Source: Algoriphagus marincola DSM 16067 (GTDB lineage: Bacteria > Bacteroidota > Bacteroidia > Cytophagales > Cyclobacteriaceae). From it: a DNA stretch of 64,000 nt. The DNA lies in contig NZ_AUBU01000002.1 of the NCBI RefSeq assembly GCF_000429405.1, forward strand, positions 372,001 through 436,000, read 5' to 3'. Below the pieces are notes generated by a model that saw only the letters and a list, made by a program, of their open reading frames with translations, was not told where the DNA came from and searched no databases. The position numbers were made by a program, and so were the translations under genes. The stretch's first letter is position 1. Every line of letters starts with the position of its first letter. This document shows positions 35,950-45,303 of the stretch, piece after piece.

Positions 35950-37023
35950 ATGGCTTATTTGACATTAAATCGAACAAAACTTAAAGACAATTTCGAGTTT
36001 CTTAAAAAGAAATTCAATGAAAATGGCGTGGCTTGGGGAGTAGTGTCCAAGCTGATGTGTGGGAATAGACTTTTCTTGCAGGAATTGATCAGCCTAGGAG
36101 TGGATGAGATTCATGATAGCCGAATCAGTAATCTTGCTATGGTGAAACGCCTCAACCCTGATGTACAGACGGTATACATCAAACCTGTTTCCAAGCGGAA
36201 TGTAGGTAAAATGGTGGAGTTTGCGGACGTAAGCCTGAATAGTGAATTGGAGACCATTCACTGGATTAGTGATGAAGCTGTGAGGCAGGATAAAAAGCAC
36301 AAAATTATCATTATGGTAGAAACCGGTGACCTCCGAGAAGGGGTCATGGGAGAGCAGTTGCTTGATTTTTACTCTCAGGTTTTCAATTTGCCGAATATTG
36401 AGGTGATTGGACTGGGGACCAATCTCAATTGCCTAAATGGGGTCATGCCTTCTACGGATAAGTTGATTCAACTTGCACTATACAAGCAAATCATCGAATT
36501 GAAGTTCAATAAAGAAATACCTTGGGTATCGGCAGGTACTTCTGTGACTATCCCATTGATGCTTACACAGCAGCTACCAAAGGGAATCAATCATTTCCGA
36601 ATTGGGGAGACCCTCTATTTTGGAGTGGATCTTTTTGAGGAAAAGGTGATTGAAGGAATGCATGGAGATGTTTTTGAACTGCATGTTGAAATTATCGAAA
36701 TGCAGGAAAAGCCATTACTTCCGGTTGGGAACCTCGCTGCGAATCCTCAAGGTGACGTAGTGGAAATAGATGAAAGTCTCTATGGAAAAACCTCCTTCCG
36801 TGCAATTGTAGATATCGGGCTACTGGATGTGGACCCAAAATATCTGATGGCAGCCGATGATTCGATTGAGATATTAGGAGCTTCCTCGGATATGCTGATC
36901 ATGAATTTGGGAGAGAATCCAAATAACTATCAGGTAGGTGATGTCCTGACTTTTGACCTGAAGTATATGGGTGCTTTGGGTATCCTCAATTCCAACTATG
37001 TAGACAAAAAAGTGATTGACTAA
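35950..37023 (+). CDS. PLP-dependent alanine/ornithine racemase-like enzyme
   Basis: The 357-residue protein resembles the alanine racemase N-terminal TIM barrel. Lys34 in WGVVSKLMCGN is the probable Schiff-base lysine. IMVETGDLREGVMGEQL, GLGTNLNCL and the phosphate-binding VSAGTSVTIPL segment follow the ornithine/amino-acid racemase subfamily rather than cell-wall Alr. The C-terminal part (from about 240) forms the beta domain. The reaction would be L/D interconversion of an amino acid, possibly a basic one such as ornithine or lysine. It is the last gene of the symporter operon and its stop lies 1 nt from the convergent cytochrome gene's stop. Confidence 0.85.
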   Translation: MAYLTLNRTKLKDNFEFLKKKFNENGVAWGVVSKLMCGNRLFLQELISLGVDEIHDSRISNLAMVKRLNPDVQTVYIKPVSKRNVGKMVEFADVSLNSELETIHWISDEAVRQDKKHKIIIMVETGDLREGVMGEQLLDFYSQVFNLPNIEVIGLGTNLNCLNGVMPSTDKLIQLALYKQIIELKFNKEIPWVSAGTSVTIPLMLTQQLPKGINHFRIGETLYFGVDLFEEKVIEGMHGDVFELHVEIIEMQEKPLLPVGNLAANPQGDVVEIDESLYGKTSFRAIVDIGLLDVDPKYLMAADDSIEILGASSDMLIMNLGENPNNYQVGDVLTFDLKYMGALGILNSNYVDKKVID

Positions 37024-37024
37024 A

Positions 37025-38128
37025 TCACTTCATTTCATTGATCCAAGCACGGATCAGTTCCACGCCTTCTTGGTGGATGCTAGTTCTTCCGATTTCTGGC
37101 ATTGCTACGCCTACTGCTGTGCTATTCATCCGGTGAACGAGGATGGATTCGTCGGCTTTTCCAGGAACAATATCGAATTGATGACTACCTGCGCCATTTC
37201 CCGCTGCTACCGGCGTTTTGTTTATCCCTAGTTTAAGAGGATCTGTTTGCTCATAGCTTAAAAATAAGCCTGATGTGGAAGCAGGTCCTTCTTCCCGATG
37301 ACAATGTGCACAATTGATGTCTAAGTAGGCCTTGGCTCTGTCAGCTAAGGGAAGGCTTTCGTTGCTGTAATCCACCATGCTAGGGTGATTTTCAACGCCT
37401 TCAAACCCCTCTAACTTCCCGATTTCTGTCCAATAGGCCAATTGATTGATCTTTCTGCCATCAAAGTCCTTTTCGTGATTGAGATGTTTTACTTCTACTC
37501 CCAAAGGATCGAGCTTCTCGTTTTCATTGTGGCAAGTCTTGCACTGGTTTTTGTTTGGGATGAGGTAATTGATGACCTGATCTTCACCTTTTTCATTTAC
37601 AAAACTTACCGTCGTTTCTCCGCCTACTACCTTGAGTTTGGCATCAGTTTGACTGTCATTCCAAATATAGGGAAAAGCTTCCCAGCCCTTTTCCTGATGA
37701 ATCATTAAGCGAGTTTCGATGATTCGCCGTTTTCCTTCTGGTTTAGAATAGTCTTCAGGATAGTAGAAATTTTTGATCAAAACACTCCCTAGTGGAAGCG
37801 TGAGTTTGTCATTTATGATAGCTGCCTTGGAGTCTTCCGGCATCCAAACAAACCTGCTTTTTAGGGCATAATCGGTGAAAAGTGAAGAGGCAGGTTCATA
37901 TTCGATTAACTCCTGGCTTGGATTTAAGCTTTTTAAATCTCCCTCAAAGAAACCGTAGGTAGAAAGCCAATCATAGGGATACATGCCATCTGCTTCCTCG
38001 TGATCTTTTTGTGGGTCAAAGACAATGGATTGCTCGACTTGATATTCTTTCTGACAAGAAAAAAAGAAGACAAGCAAAAAGCACAAGGATAAATAAGAAG
38101 CGATATTTTTCTTTGAAAAGCGAGTCAT
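37025..38128 (-). CDS. SO2930-type diheme c-type cytochrome lipoprotein
   Basis: The 367-residue protein has a lipoprotein signal (LCFLLVFFFSCQKE with the lipobox Cys) and two c-heme motifs, CKTCHNENEK and CAHCHREEGP. HMNSTAVGVAMPEIGR near the C-terminus supplies a distal Met. The N-terminal ~170 residues form the non-heme domain typical of SO2930 family proteins, and length is normal for that family. It is exported to the periplasm or outer membrane and probably carries electrons. It directly follows a parallel beta-helix gene (stop/start share one base), the same pair as reported for Shewanella. Confidence 0.85.
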   Translation of the reverse strand: MTRFSKKNIASYLSLCFLLVFFFSCQKEYQVEQSIVFDPQKDHEEADGMYPYDWLSTYGFFEGDLKSLNPSQELIEYEPASSLFTDYALKSRFVWMPEDSKAAIINDKLTLPLGSVLIKNFYYPEDYSKPEGKRRIIETRLMIHQEKGWEAFPYIWNDSQTDAKLKVVGGETTVSFVNEKGEDQVINYLIPNKNQCKTCHNENEKLDPLGVEVKHLNHEKDFDGRKINQLAYWTEIGKLEGFEGVENHPSMVDYSNESLPLADRAKAYLDINCAHCHREEGPASTSGLFLSYEQTDPLKLGINKTPVAAGNGAGSHQFDIVPGKADESILVHRMNSTAVGVAMPEIGRTSIHQEGVELIRAWINEMK

Positions 38129-39423
38129 TACTTACTTGATATAAATGAAACGTCTGTGGTCACATTTACCTGACAATTTGAGAAAGGAGAAACATCAGCT
38201 GAGCTTTTAATGTTTTCTTCACCTTCACTGAGGTCAAATTGTGTAAAATAAAGGTTTTCCAAACCTTGTTCAGAAATACAGATATTCATTGGGTTTTGAG
38301 CAATGGAGTTACCTCTACTTTTATCAAAGATGCCATCGTAGACAATATCTTGAGTCTTTGCTTTCCCATGAGCATTATAAATACTTACTAATTGGCCCAA
38401 TTCCCGACTAAGGTCCGGAAATCCACCGCTTCTGTCATAGCTGTTTCCGTGAAGGAAAATATCATGCGTGTATGGAGACCAGTTGGGAGCATCAGTTGGG
38501 AAACCTGTAATCTGATAACTGGCTATGGCTACTCCAACCGTTTTATTCCTTAAAATTTCATTGTCAAATACTTCCACTTCTTTGGCGGCAAGAAGAACAA
38601 CTCCAGAACCCGGAGGAATCATGGTTACCGTATTACCATTTGGCCCTTCCCCAATGGGTGTTGCGAAGTTTTTGTGGTTATTGTCAATGATTTTATTGTT
38701 GTAAATCTTGGTGCCTCGTCCATCAGATTTGGGTAGTCCCGGAAGGTTGAAAACCAGAATCCCTCCTGAATTATTCCGGGCGGTATTTCCAAAGACTTCA
38801 GCATTATCGCAATTTTCAATTTCAATTCCCGCCACATTTCCATAGGCCAAGGAATTCTTTACAATGATGTTTTCAGACTGTCCTACATAGATTCCCGCAT
38901 CTCGCGAGTGGGCAGCAATGCATTCATCAATGACCACATTTTTGCACTGTACAGGATAGAGTGCGTAGGTTCCATTTTTGGACTTGTCGCCATGAGTCCA
39001 GGTGGCATGTACTCTTCGGAGGGTCAAACCATCCGTGTGTTGGGCTTTGATCCCATCCCCAGGTGCATCTTCTATGGTTAGGTCTTTGACCGTGATATTT
39101 TTACCCACGATTTTCATTCCTTCTCCTCCGGTTTTCAGATTTCGAAATGAAAGAACAGTTTTTTCCATTCCTGCACCTTGAATCGTGATATTCTCTTTGC
39201 TGTCAAGAATCAGTTGGGTTTTGAGGTCAAAAAAGCCTTCACCAATTTCTATGGTCGTACTGTCTTCGGCAAGAATGAAATCCTCTACCACTTTTTCGAC
39301 TTCCTCTGCTGAACGTTTTTCGAGAAGGCTCGAATCAAAAAGTTGTTCATTGCTTGTCTCGCTACAAGATGTAATGATGACTAGTAGAAAAAGGCTGAAA
39401 AAGGGGATGTATTTGGCTTTCAT
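38128..39423 (-). CDS. Parallel beta-helix lipoprotein
   Basis: The 431-residue protein has a lipoprotein signal (SLFLLVIITSCSET). Many right-handed parallel beta-helix rungs fill about 95-330, with repeated IVKNSLAYGNVAGIEIENC-like turns and Asn ladder residues. It resembles surface polysaccharide- or alginate-binding lyase-type folds, but catalytic residues of a known lyase are not evident. Its gene ends on the first base of the diheme cytochrome start, so they form an operon. It is probably periplasmic or outer-membrane anchored and works with the cytochrome. Function is unknown. Confidence 0.82.
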   Translation of the reverse strand: MKAKYIPFFSLFLLVIITSCSETSNEQLFDSSLLEKRSAEEVEKVVEDFILAEDSTTIEIGEGFFDLKTQLILDSKENITIQGAGMEKTVLSFRNLKTGGEGMKIVGKNITVKDLTIEDAPGDGIKAQHTDGLTLRRVHATWTHGDKSKNGTYALYPVQCKNVVIDECIAAHSRDAGIYVGQSENIIVKNSLAYGNVAGIEIENCDNAEVFGNTARNNSGGILVFNLPGLPKSDGRGTKIYNNKIIDNNHKNFATPIGEGPNGNTVTMIPPGSGVVLLAAKEVEVFDNEILRNKTVGVAIASYQITGFPTDAPNWSPYTHDIFLHGNSYDRSGGFPDLSRELGQLVSIYNAHGKAKTQDIVYDGIFDKSRGNSIAQNPMNICISEQGLENLYFTQFDLSEGEENIKSSADVSPFSNCQVNVTTDVSFISSK

Positions 39424-39500
39424 AGTTTTGGGTTTCGCATTAGGGTTGCTTCAAAACTACTTTTTTTCAACCTAAACTAGCCTTGACAAAAGTCAAAATG

Positions 39501-40061
39501 TCAGATTTTGGCACGGACACGACTGAGTGTTTCGATCGTCATGTCTAGAAATGAAGCAATGTGTCCTACGGATGCTCTTTGAATAATTTTGGGCTTTTTT
39601 TCCATTAATTCCAAATACCTTTCTCGGGCAGATTTGAATTTGGAGAAAATCATCTGCTCTTCTAATGCGATGTAATATTTCTCCAAAATCATCCGATATA
39701 CTCGTTCGAGATCGGGGAATTTTTTGAAGCATTCCTGTAAGTCGTTGTACGAAATTCGATAAAGCAAAGACTTTTCCAGCGTCTCGATCGTTTCGTAGCT
39801 AGGACTTCGGGTGATAAAGGAGTGCATTGCCGTGACAAATTCACCTTCTAGGGAAAATGACACCGTGATGTCGCGGTTTTCTCTGATGTAAAAACTCCTA
39901 GCTGAGCCTTCTGCGATATAGTATAGGTATTTGCTCACTTCCCCTGCTGTCTCAAGCTTATAGCCTTTTTCAGCCTGTATTTCTTCCAGCTTGCTGATAA
40001 AGAAGTTTCTTACATCCTCACTGACTTCAGTGATGTTTTCAAACAGGGTAGGTTTTGTCAT
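39501..40061 (-). CDS. Crp/Fnr family transcriptional regulator
   Basis: The 186-residue protein has a cyclic-nucleotide-binding-like jelly roll (about 25-135: YYIAEGSARSFYIRENRDITVSFSLEGEFVTAMHSF) and a short C-terminal Crp-type helix-turn-helix (about 150-186, ASVGHIASFLDMTIETLSRVRAKI). No Cys cluster for iron-sulfur binding is seen, so it is not an Fnr oxygen sensor. The effector is unknown. The gene lies 77 nt upstream of the beta-helix/cytochrome operon on the same strand and is divergent from the small barrel gene, either of which it may control. Confidence 0.9.
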   Translation of the reverse strand: MTKPTLFENITEVSEDVRNFFISKLEEIQAEKGYKLETAGEVSKYLYYIAEGSARSFYIRENRDITVSFSLEGEFVTAMHSFITRSPSYETIETLEKSLLYRISYNDLQECFKKFPDLERVYRMILEKYYIALEEQMIFSKFKSARERYLELMEKKPKIIQRASVGHIASFLDMTIETLSRVRAKI

Positions 40062-40147
40062 AGTTGAGGAGAAAAAATATCCAATAAACTGTCCACTTCC
40101 GGGATTGATCTAGTAGTTTTATCGGGAATTTAAAACATAAAGCAGAT

Positions 40148-40696
40148 ATGAGAAAGATTTTGACTGTTTTCTTCCTATTGGGATTGGTATTTTCTGCGAA
40201 AGCTCAGTTCGGAGTTCGTGCAGGATTGTCTTCGGCTAATTTCTCCGACACGAATTTTAATGCCAATGTTGGCTTTCACGTGGGGGGCTACTATCGATTT
40301 GGCACAAGTCTGTTGGAGGTGGAACCTGGGATTCAATTTGGGCAAAAAGGCTATGAAACCAATAATCCGACAAATGGAAACGTAATTACAGAGACCTTGA
40401 ATTATGTAGATGTTCCTATTCTTTTCCGACTTAATTTTCTTCCTGCCATCAATGTCTTTGGAGGACCACAGTTGAGTGTTTTGGCATCTAGAAATTATGA
40501 GGAGCCCGGAAATGTCCAAACTAGTACCGAGCCGATAAGAGGGTATGACTTAGGTGCTGTAGTAGGTATAGGTGGGTATATTCCCGGAGGAATCAATTTA
40601 CAGTTGAGCTATGATTTGGGCTTGAGTAGCTTAAATTATTTCAATACTGATGTGAAAAACAGAGTGTTGAAAATATCGGCTGGGTTTGATTTTTAA
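40148..40696 (+). CDS. PorT-like outer-membrane beta-barrel protein
   Basis: The 182-residue protein has a signal peptide (about 1-19, ending SAKAQ) followed by FGVRAGLSSANFSDTNFNANVGFHVGGYY, typical of small PorT/OmpW-like barrels of Bacteroidota. Strand pairs alternate through LNYVDVPILFRLNF and the end KISAGFDF has a terminal Phe for barrel assembly. Eight strands are expected. Function is unknown. It is monocistronic with its own terminator and divergent from the Crp-type gene. Confidence 0.85.
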   Translation: MRKILTVFFLLGLVFSAKAQFGVRAGLSSANFSDTNFNANVGFHVGGYYRFGTSLLEVEPGIQFGQKGYETNNPTNGNVITETLNYVDVPILFRLNFLPAINVFGGPQLSVLASRNYEEPGNVQTSTEPIRGYDLGAVVGIGGYIPGGINLQLSYDLGLSSLNYFNTDVKNRVLKISAGFDF

Positions 40697-41005
40697 GTTC
40701 AAGTCTTACAAATCTTAAGCATTAGGGACCCAGCCAAAAGCTGGGTTTGTTTTTTGCTTCGTCAGGATTTTCTCTTAATGCTTTTTACCACAAAGTATCA
40801 CCTGTCAAATTCGGTTAGGGTTTAGTTAAATGTTTGATTAAAGAAGGTAGGTCACTTTTCCATGTGTGATAGAGTGGGAACTGATGCGAATTCGGGAGTG
40901 TTTTGGACCTAGTAAAAGAATTGTTTTAGACCAGCATATCAACCGTATATCATTTTTAGGCTATTAGAATCAGCTGTAAAGTGTTTCACTTGATTTAAAA
41001 TTGAG
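40697..41005. other. Gene-free stretch after the PorT-like gene
   Basis: Apart from the terminator at 40728-40757, this 309-bp region shows no ORF, repeat or fold that I recognise. It separates convergent genes. Confidence 0.5.
40728..40757 (+). terminator. Terminator of the PorT-like gene
   Basis: Stem acccagc/gctgggt (40728-40734/40740-40746) then TTGTTTTTTG. Confidence 0.85.
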
Positions 41006-44000
41006 CTATTTAATTTTAATTACTGATCCGCTTTGAGACTCCCTGACTATTTGATCGTTTAATACAAATTCATAATCAATCCGATAGGAGTAGGTTCCCG
41101 GGGGACTATTTTTCCCATCAAGGCTTCCATCCCATGCTGAGATCCCTGAGTAGATCAACTGACCCCATCGATTGAAGATTGAGAGACTGTAGTTCAGTTC
41201 TCCACAATTTGAAATTGGGCCGAAGGCTCCTTGATCAGGATCGAAACCCGTAGGGAGCCGTAGACTAGGAGCTGTCTCTTCCAACCTTATACTTCCGATA
41301 CCGATGCAGCCTGATGCATCCCTTACTTCCACTTCATAAATTCCTGCTTCAAGATTTTGATTCAATTGACCGGTGTTTCCATCGCTCCATTCGTAAGTAT
41401 AAGGTGCGGTGCCTCCTATCAACTCAGCGATCAATTCCCCATTGGATTCCTCTGGACAGGGATTTTTTATCACTGTAAGTGCAACTTCTAAAGGCGCTGG
41501 TTCGCTTAAAGTCACATTGAGTTCTGTCTCGCAATCATTGGAATCAATAATGAGTAAAGTAAATGTTCCACCTCCCAAATTTTCTAAAGTGACCTGATTT
41601 TGATCGACGGGTATAAGTGGGTCTGAGAGTCGATAGGGTGGGGTGCCTCCCTGTATCTCAAAGGATAAACTTCCGTCTGTATTTCCAAAACAGGAAGGGT
41701 TTTCTTGCCTCAAAATAGATGCTTTCAAGGAGGCGGGTTCGCTGATTTCTAGGTTCTCAAGGGATATTTCGCATCCTTGGCTATCTTGAATAATAACCGA
41801 ATAGCTACCAGGGGCCAAATTTGAAGCTGAAGCAGCGTTAAGGTTTTGATCATGAGACCAGCGGAAGGTATAGGGAGGAATACCACCTTCCACCTCCAGA
41901 TTGATCGACCCATCTCCCGATCCAAAGCAGGTCACATCTGATAAACTCAATAGTTTTGCTTCAAAGCCAGTATTCAGTGCAACTGTTAATTCTGGAGATA
42001 TGCCCTCACAAAACTCATCTAAAGTGCTGGATTCTCTGTAGCTCAAAACTCCTTGACTTTCGTTTTCATCCCATCTGACCAAAACTTCAGGTCCAGTATT
42101 GCCACCAATAAAAATACCTCCACTGATCTCCCATTCATAGTTCCGATTGGGAACGGTCTGGGCTACGTTGTAGGTATATTCCAGATTCAAATCACAAATA
42201 AAATCCAAGCCAATAGGTGCCTCTGGCTCAAGTTCCTGCTTGATGACCACCGCCAGCTCCACTGTTTCTCCTGGACATCCATTAGTTCCAACCGGAGTAG
42301 CTTGCACCAAAGCCTCAGAATTAGCTACTCCCCATCGGATGATCGCCTGCTCATTGGTTTGTGAGATCACTTCTCCACCTACCGCATTCCAGAGGACTTC
42401 TTCTATTTCACCTTCACCTCTAAAAAAGTAAGTCAATTCTTCCACTTCAGGACAAGAGGTAAGTGGGCCTGTGAGTTCACCACCTAATTCCTGGACTTCT
42501 ACCTCAAACTCGTGCAATTCAGTTTCTTCGCATCCACTCGCATCTATCGAAGCAAGAACTTTGACCTTATAAATTCCAGGTTCCAGGTAAGTATGAGTCA
42601 CTTCCTTGCCTGTTTTGATAGCTGAATCATCTCCAAAGTCCCAAGTGAAAAAAGTATAGGAAGGATCGGAAATATTAACCAACCAGGTTCCTTCCTGATC
42701 GATACAGGCTAATCGAGGCGAGCCCGTTGTCAGTTCATCAAAACTTGAAAGAATTTCGTATTGCTCGTTTTCAAAGTCTTTCCCAAAGTCAACTGCATAA
42801 GACTGTGAAGGCCCAACAGCATAAAAATACCCGGAAAAGCCTGATGGATTACTTAGCGTATGCAAGCCTGGAGAAAGGATAACTTGAGCATATGAAAAAT
42901 CAGCATTATTGACAAAGGGTTGAAACTCATCAGCAACGGACTCTCCATCAATTTCCATTTGTGGGACATTTTCCGTGCGAGTAACTAGCTGGGCATAGTG
43001 GAAAAGTGTGGAAAAAACTCGATGGAAATTGACGGTAATCTGTGTCTTGGTGGTTTCAAATGGGGAGTAATTGACCATTTGGGGGTTACCATAATTATTC
43101 ACATTGGCTGGTGAAAGCACCGAGTTTTCGTCCAGAATTTCGCAAGAGTATGATTTTCCGAAGCCAAACACACCAACAGGTTTATTGGAGGTGTATTGCA
43201 GGGCAAGATTGTTTTGGATATCCAGTTCCAGAAACTCACCTGCATTGATGGTCCCCATCAAATTAGCCCCGCTGTAGATTTCCGTGTCGTCAAAGGCCGC
43301 GATGAATTTCACCAATTCACCCAAAGCCCGATCTTTTAGCGGGATGTGAAAATAATTGGTGCCCCAGGCCGAAACAGGTTCATTTTGATTAAAAATGTGA
43401 GATGTGGAAAAGGGACCGCATTCCGGATCTCCTATGTCGGCAAATTTGTTTCCGGAAAAAACGGCAATTCGAGCACATTCTTCGGCGGAATTAATGACTG
43501 AAATCTCTGTGCCTGTCAAATCTGCCTTTGATTTCATCTGGTAAGTCTCTCCTTGATTGAGTGTGATTGTAAATGGATTCAGAGAATTTCCTATGGGAGA
43601 ACTTGGGACAATTCGAATATCAGTATTGTCCTTAGTCCCTACGATGAGAATCTGGCTTTCATTATTGAATTGCCTTTCAGATAGCCTGGTTCCCTTGGTT
43701 TGATTTTCAAAATGGGAGGCGGCAAAGTAGGTAGAGCCCAATTGATCCAAAGGTAAAACCAAGGTGCCATCAAATGAATCAGGCTTCATATTGATAGCGT
43801 AAACTGATATTTCTCCTTCAGAATAAATATGAAAGCCCTTATTTTCAACTACTCGATTTGTTTGGACGATCAGACTGGCGTTGCTTTCAAATATATATTC
43901 TTCACCAAGTGCCAAAGCGAAAGGGACAGCGTTTCCATCATATTCTATCCTTCCCTCGACTTGATCCTCCAGACCTGTGATGACCAGAGTAGGGACCACC

Positions 44001-44173
44001 GGTGGGCCTTGCTGGAGATTGTCCATGAACCCTACATAATAATGATTGACTTCTTTGGTGTCAGGCAGGACTTGTGCGATTACACTTGATAATTGAAAAA
44101 TGGATAGACTTACCCAGTAGAAAATTAAAATGAAAGCTGATCTGAGCATTGAGGGCTTCTGAATAACTTGCAA
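41006..44173 (-). CDS. Giant secreted surface protein with PKD, SprB-like repeats and type IX sorting domain
   Basis: The 1055-residue protein has a signal peptide (about 12-34). It continues with an IgGFc-binding-like N-terminal half (AINMKPDSFDGTLVLPLDQLG, YAVGPSQSYAVDFGKDFE) and a PKD domain near 500-550 (FTWDFGDDSAIKTGKEVTHTYLEPG). Three SprB-type repeats lie in the C-terminal third (SINLEVEGGIPPYTFRWS, SLSFEIQGGTPPYR, LIAELIGGTAPYTYEWS). The gliding-associated tail is YSLSIFNRWGQLIY, AWDGSLDGKNSPPGTYSYRIDY. It is a probable type IX secretion cargo and surface adhesin. It is monocistronic. Confidence 0.88.
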   Translation of the reverse strand: MQVIQKPSMLRSAFILIFYWVSLSIFQLSSVIAQVLPDTKEVNHYYVGFMDNLQQGPPVVPTLVITGLEDQVEGRIEYDGNAVPFALALGEEYIFESNASLIVQTNRVVENKGFHIYSEGEISVYAINMKPDSFDGTLVLPLDQLGSTYFAASHFENQTKGTRLSERQFNNESQILIVGTKDNTDIRIVPSSPIGNSLNPFTITLNQGETYQMKSKADLTGTEISVINSAEECARIAVFSGNKFADIGDPECGPFSTSHIFNQNEPVSAWGTNYFHIPLKDRALGELVKFIAAFDDTEIYSGANLMGTINAGEFLELDIQNNLALQYTSNKPVGVFGFGKSYSCEILDENSVLSPANVNNYGNPQMVNYSPFETTKTQITVNFHRVFSTLFHYAQLVTRTENVPQMEIDGESVADEFQPFVNNADFSYAQVILSPGLHTLSNPSGFSGYFYAVGPSQSYAVDFGKDFENEQYEILSSFDELTTGSPRLACIDQEGTWLVNISDPSYTFFTWDFGDDSAIKTGKEVTHTYLEPGIYKVKVLASIDASGCEETELHEFEVEVQELGGELTGPLTSCPEVEELTYFFRGEGEIEEVLWNAVGGEVISQTNEQAIIRWGVANSEALVQATPVGTNGCPGETVELAVVIKQELEPEAPIGLDFICDLNLEYTYNVAQTVPNRNYEWEISGGIFIGGNTGPEVLVRWDENESQGVLSYRESSTLDEFCEGISPELTVALNTGFEAKLLSLSDVTCFGSGDGSINLEVEGGIPPYTFRWSHDQNLNAASASNLAPGSYSVIIQDSQGCEISLENLEISEPASLKASILRQENPSCFGNTDGSLSFEIQGGTPPYRLSDPLIPVDQNQVTLENLGGGTFTLLIIDSNDCETELNVTLSEPAPLEVALTVIKNPCPEESNGELIAELIGGTAPYTYEWSDGNTGQLNQNLEAGIYEVEVRDASGCIGIGSIRLEETAPSLRLPTGFDPDQGAFGPISNCGELNYSLSIFNRWGQLIYSGISAWDGSLDGKNSPPGTYSYRIDYEFVLNDQIVRESQSGSVIKIK

Positions 44174-44309
44174 TTAAAGGCTTTTGCTTAAAGAAGTTAC
44201 GAAGACTTAGTAAAATCCGTTACAAGGTCTTTTTTAAAGCTCTGGTAAAAACACCAATTGACTGGAATATGAAAACGGAAGAGAAAGCATAATTTCTTAT
44301 AGTTGTATC

Positions 44310-45185
44310 ATGAATCTAAAGTTCTGGTCTAAGCCTCATCCCTTTATTTTTGACTGGAAAAGCGTGCTGATCCCCGGATTGGTGACTTTTCTGATATTGG
44401 GAATTTACGCGCCTTTCGGTCTGGGTGAAATGGAAGATAGCTGGCGTTGGGGCTTTGCCGCTTCCATTGCGGCTGTTGCTGCTTTCTCTATTTGGGGAAT
44501 TGTGACGCTCTTGAGGGTAGTAGTCAGTCAGGAATACTTAGATGAAAAATGGACTTTGGGGAAGGAAATTCTGCTGATTTTGACCGTGCTTCTGCTCATT
44601 TGCTTGTCGGTTTTTATTGCATTTGTCAGTCTTGGGTTTTCGGATCAGCCGATAGTTGATGTTTTCAAAGATGTAGTATTGAAAACCCTTTTGGCCAGCT
44701 TTTTACCTGTAGTCATTTTAGTACTGACAGAGCAATATCTGGAGCAGCGGAAGCAACTTAAAAAAATCAAATCCCTGGCTGCACATTTTCCAAAGGAAAG
44801 TAGTGAAGCTAAAAAGGACCAGACCTTTCCTGCGTCAAATCATTTGATCGTTTTGGAAAATGAAAATGGAAAACCTTTGGCCAAGCTTCCCGCTGAGGAG
44901 ATAATTCTCTTTCAGAGTGAAGGCAACTATTTGGAAGTTTTCCATCTTTCTAAGGAGGGAGAGCTTCGAAAAACACTTATCCGAAATACCTTAAAGACTT
45001 ATGTGGATCGACTTCCTGCAGAAGATTTTTTTCATGCTCACAAACGCTTTTTGGTCAATCGCCACCGCATAAAAGAACTACGTGGGAACTCCCGAAACTA
45101 CGAAATACGCTTGGAGTCCTTTCCGGATTGGGTGCCTGTATCTAGAAGTAAGTCCCAAGACTTATTGGCTTTTTTTAAATCCTAG
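44310..45185 (+). CDS. LytTR family DNA-binding protein with membrane domain
   Basis: The 291-residue protein has four predicted membrane helices in the first 145 residues and a coiled linker. The C-terminal LytTR domain (about 195-290) includes IILFQSEGNYLEVF, DFFHAHKRFLVNRHRI and the final RLESFPDWVPVSRSKS. LytTR domains bind DNA as a beta fold and act in many regulators. This protein lacks a receiver domain and instead is membrane-embedded, so it may transduce a membrane signal directly. Targets are unknown. The gene is followed 118 nt later by the membrane protein and aspartyl protease genes. Confidence 0.9.
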   Translation: MNLKFWSKPHPFIFDWKSVLIPGLVTFLILGIYAPFGLGEMEDSWRWGFAASIAAVAAFSIWGIVTLLRVVVSQEYLDEKWTLGKEILLILTVLLLICLSVFIAFVSLGFSDQPIVDVFKDVVLKTLLASFLPVVILVLTEQYLEQRKQLKKIKSLAAHFPKESSEAKKDQTFPASNHLIVLENENGKPLAKLPAEEIILFQSEGNYLEVFHLSKEGELRKTLIRNTLKTYVDRLPAEDFFHAHKRFLVNRHRIKELRGNSRNYEIRLESFPDWVPVSRSKSQDLLAFFKS

Positions 45186-45303
45186 GTTTGCCGCTTTCCC
45201 TTTCGTCACAAACTCTTCCAATTCATCCCAAAAGGCTTCTGAATTGATCTTGGAGCTCTTTTTGTCAGCATCTTTGCCCCTGTTCAATCAAAATGAAAAC
45301 GGG

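Noticed and set aside
41006-44173. Possible recent horizontal transfer of the giant surface protein
   Set aside because: Repeats and sorting domain are native to this phylum and base use does not visibly differ from neighbours.
45082-45303. Longer start for the membrane protein gene at 45304
   Set aside because: The extra 74 codons overlap the LytTR coding sequence in another frame and read as non-protein; the hydrophobic start at 45304 is natural.
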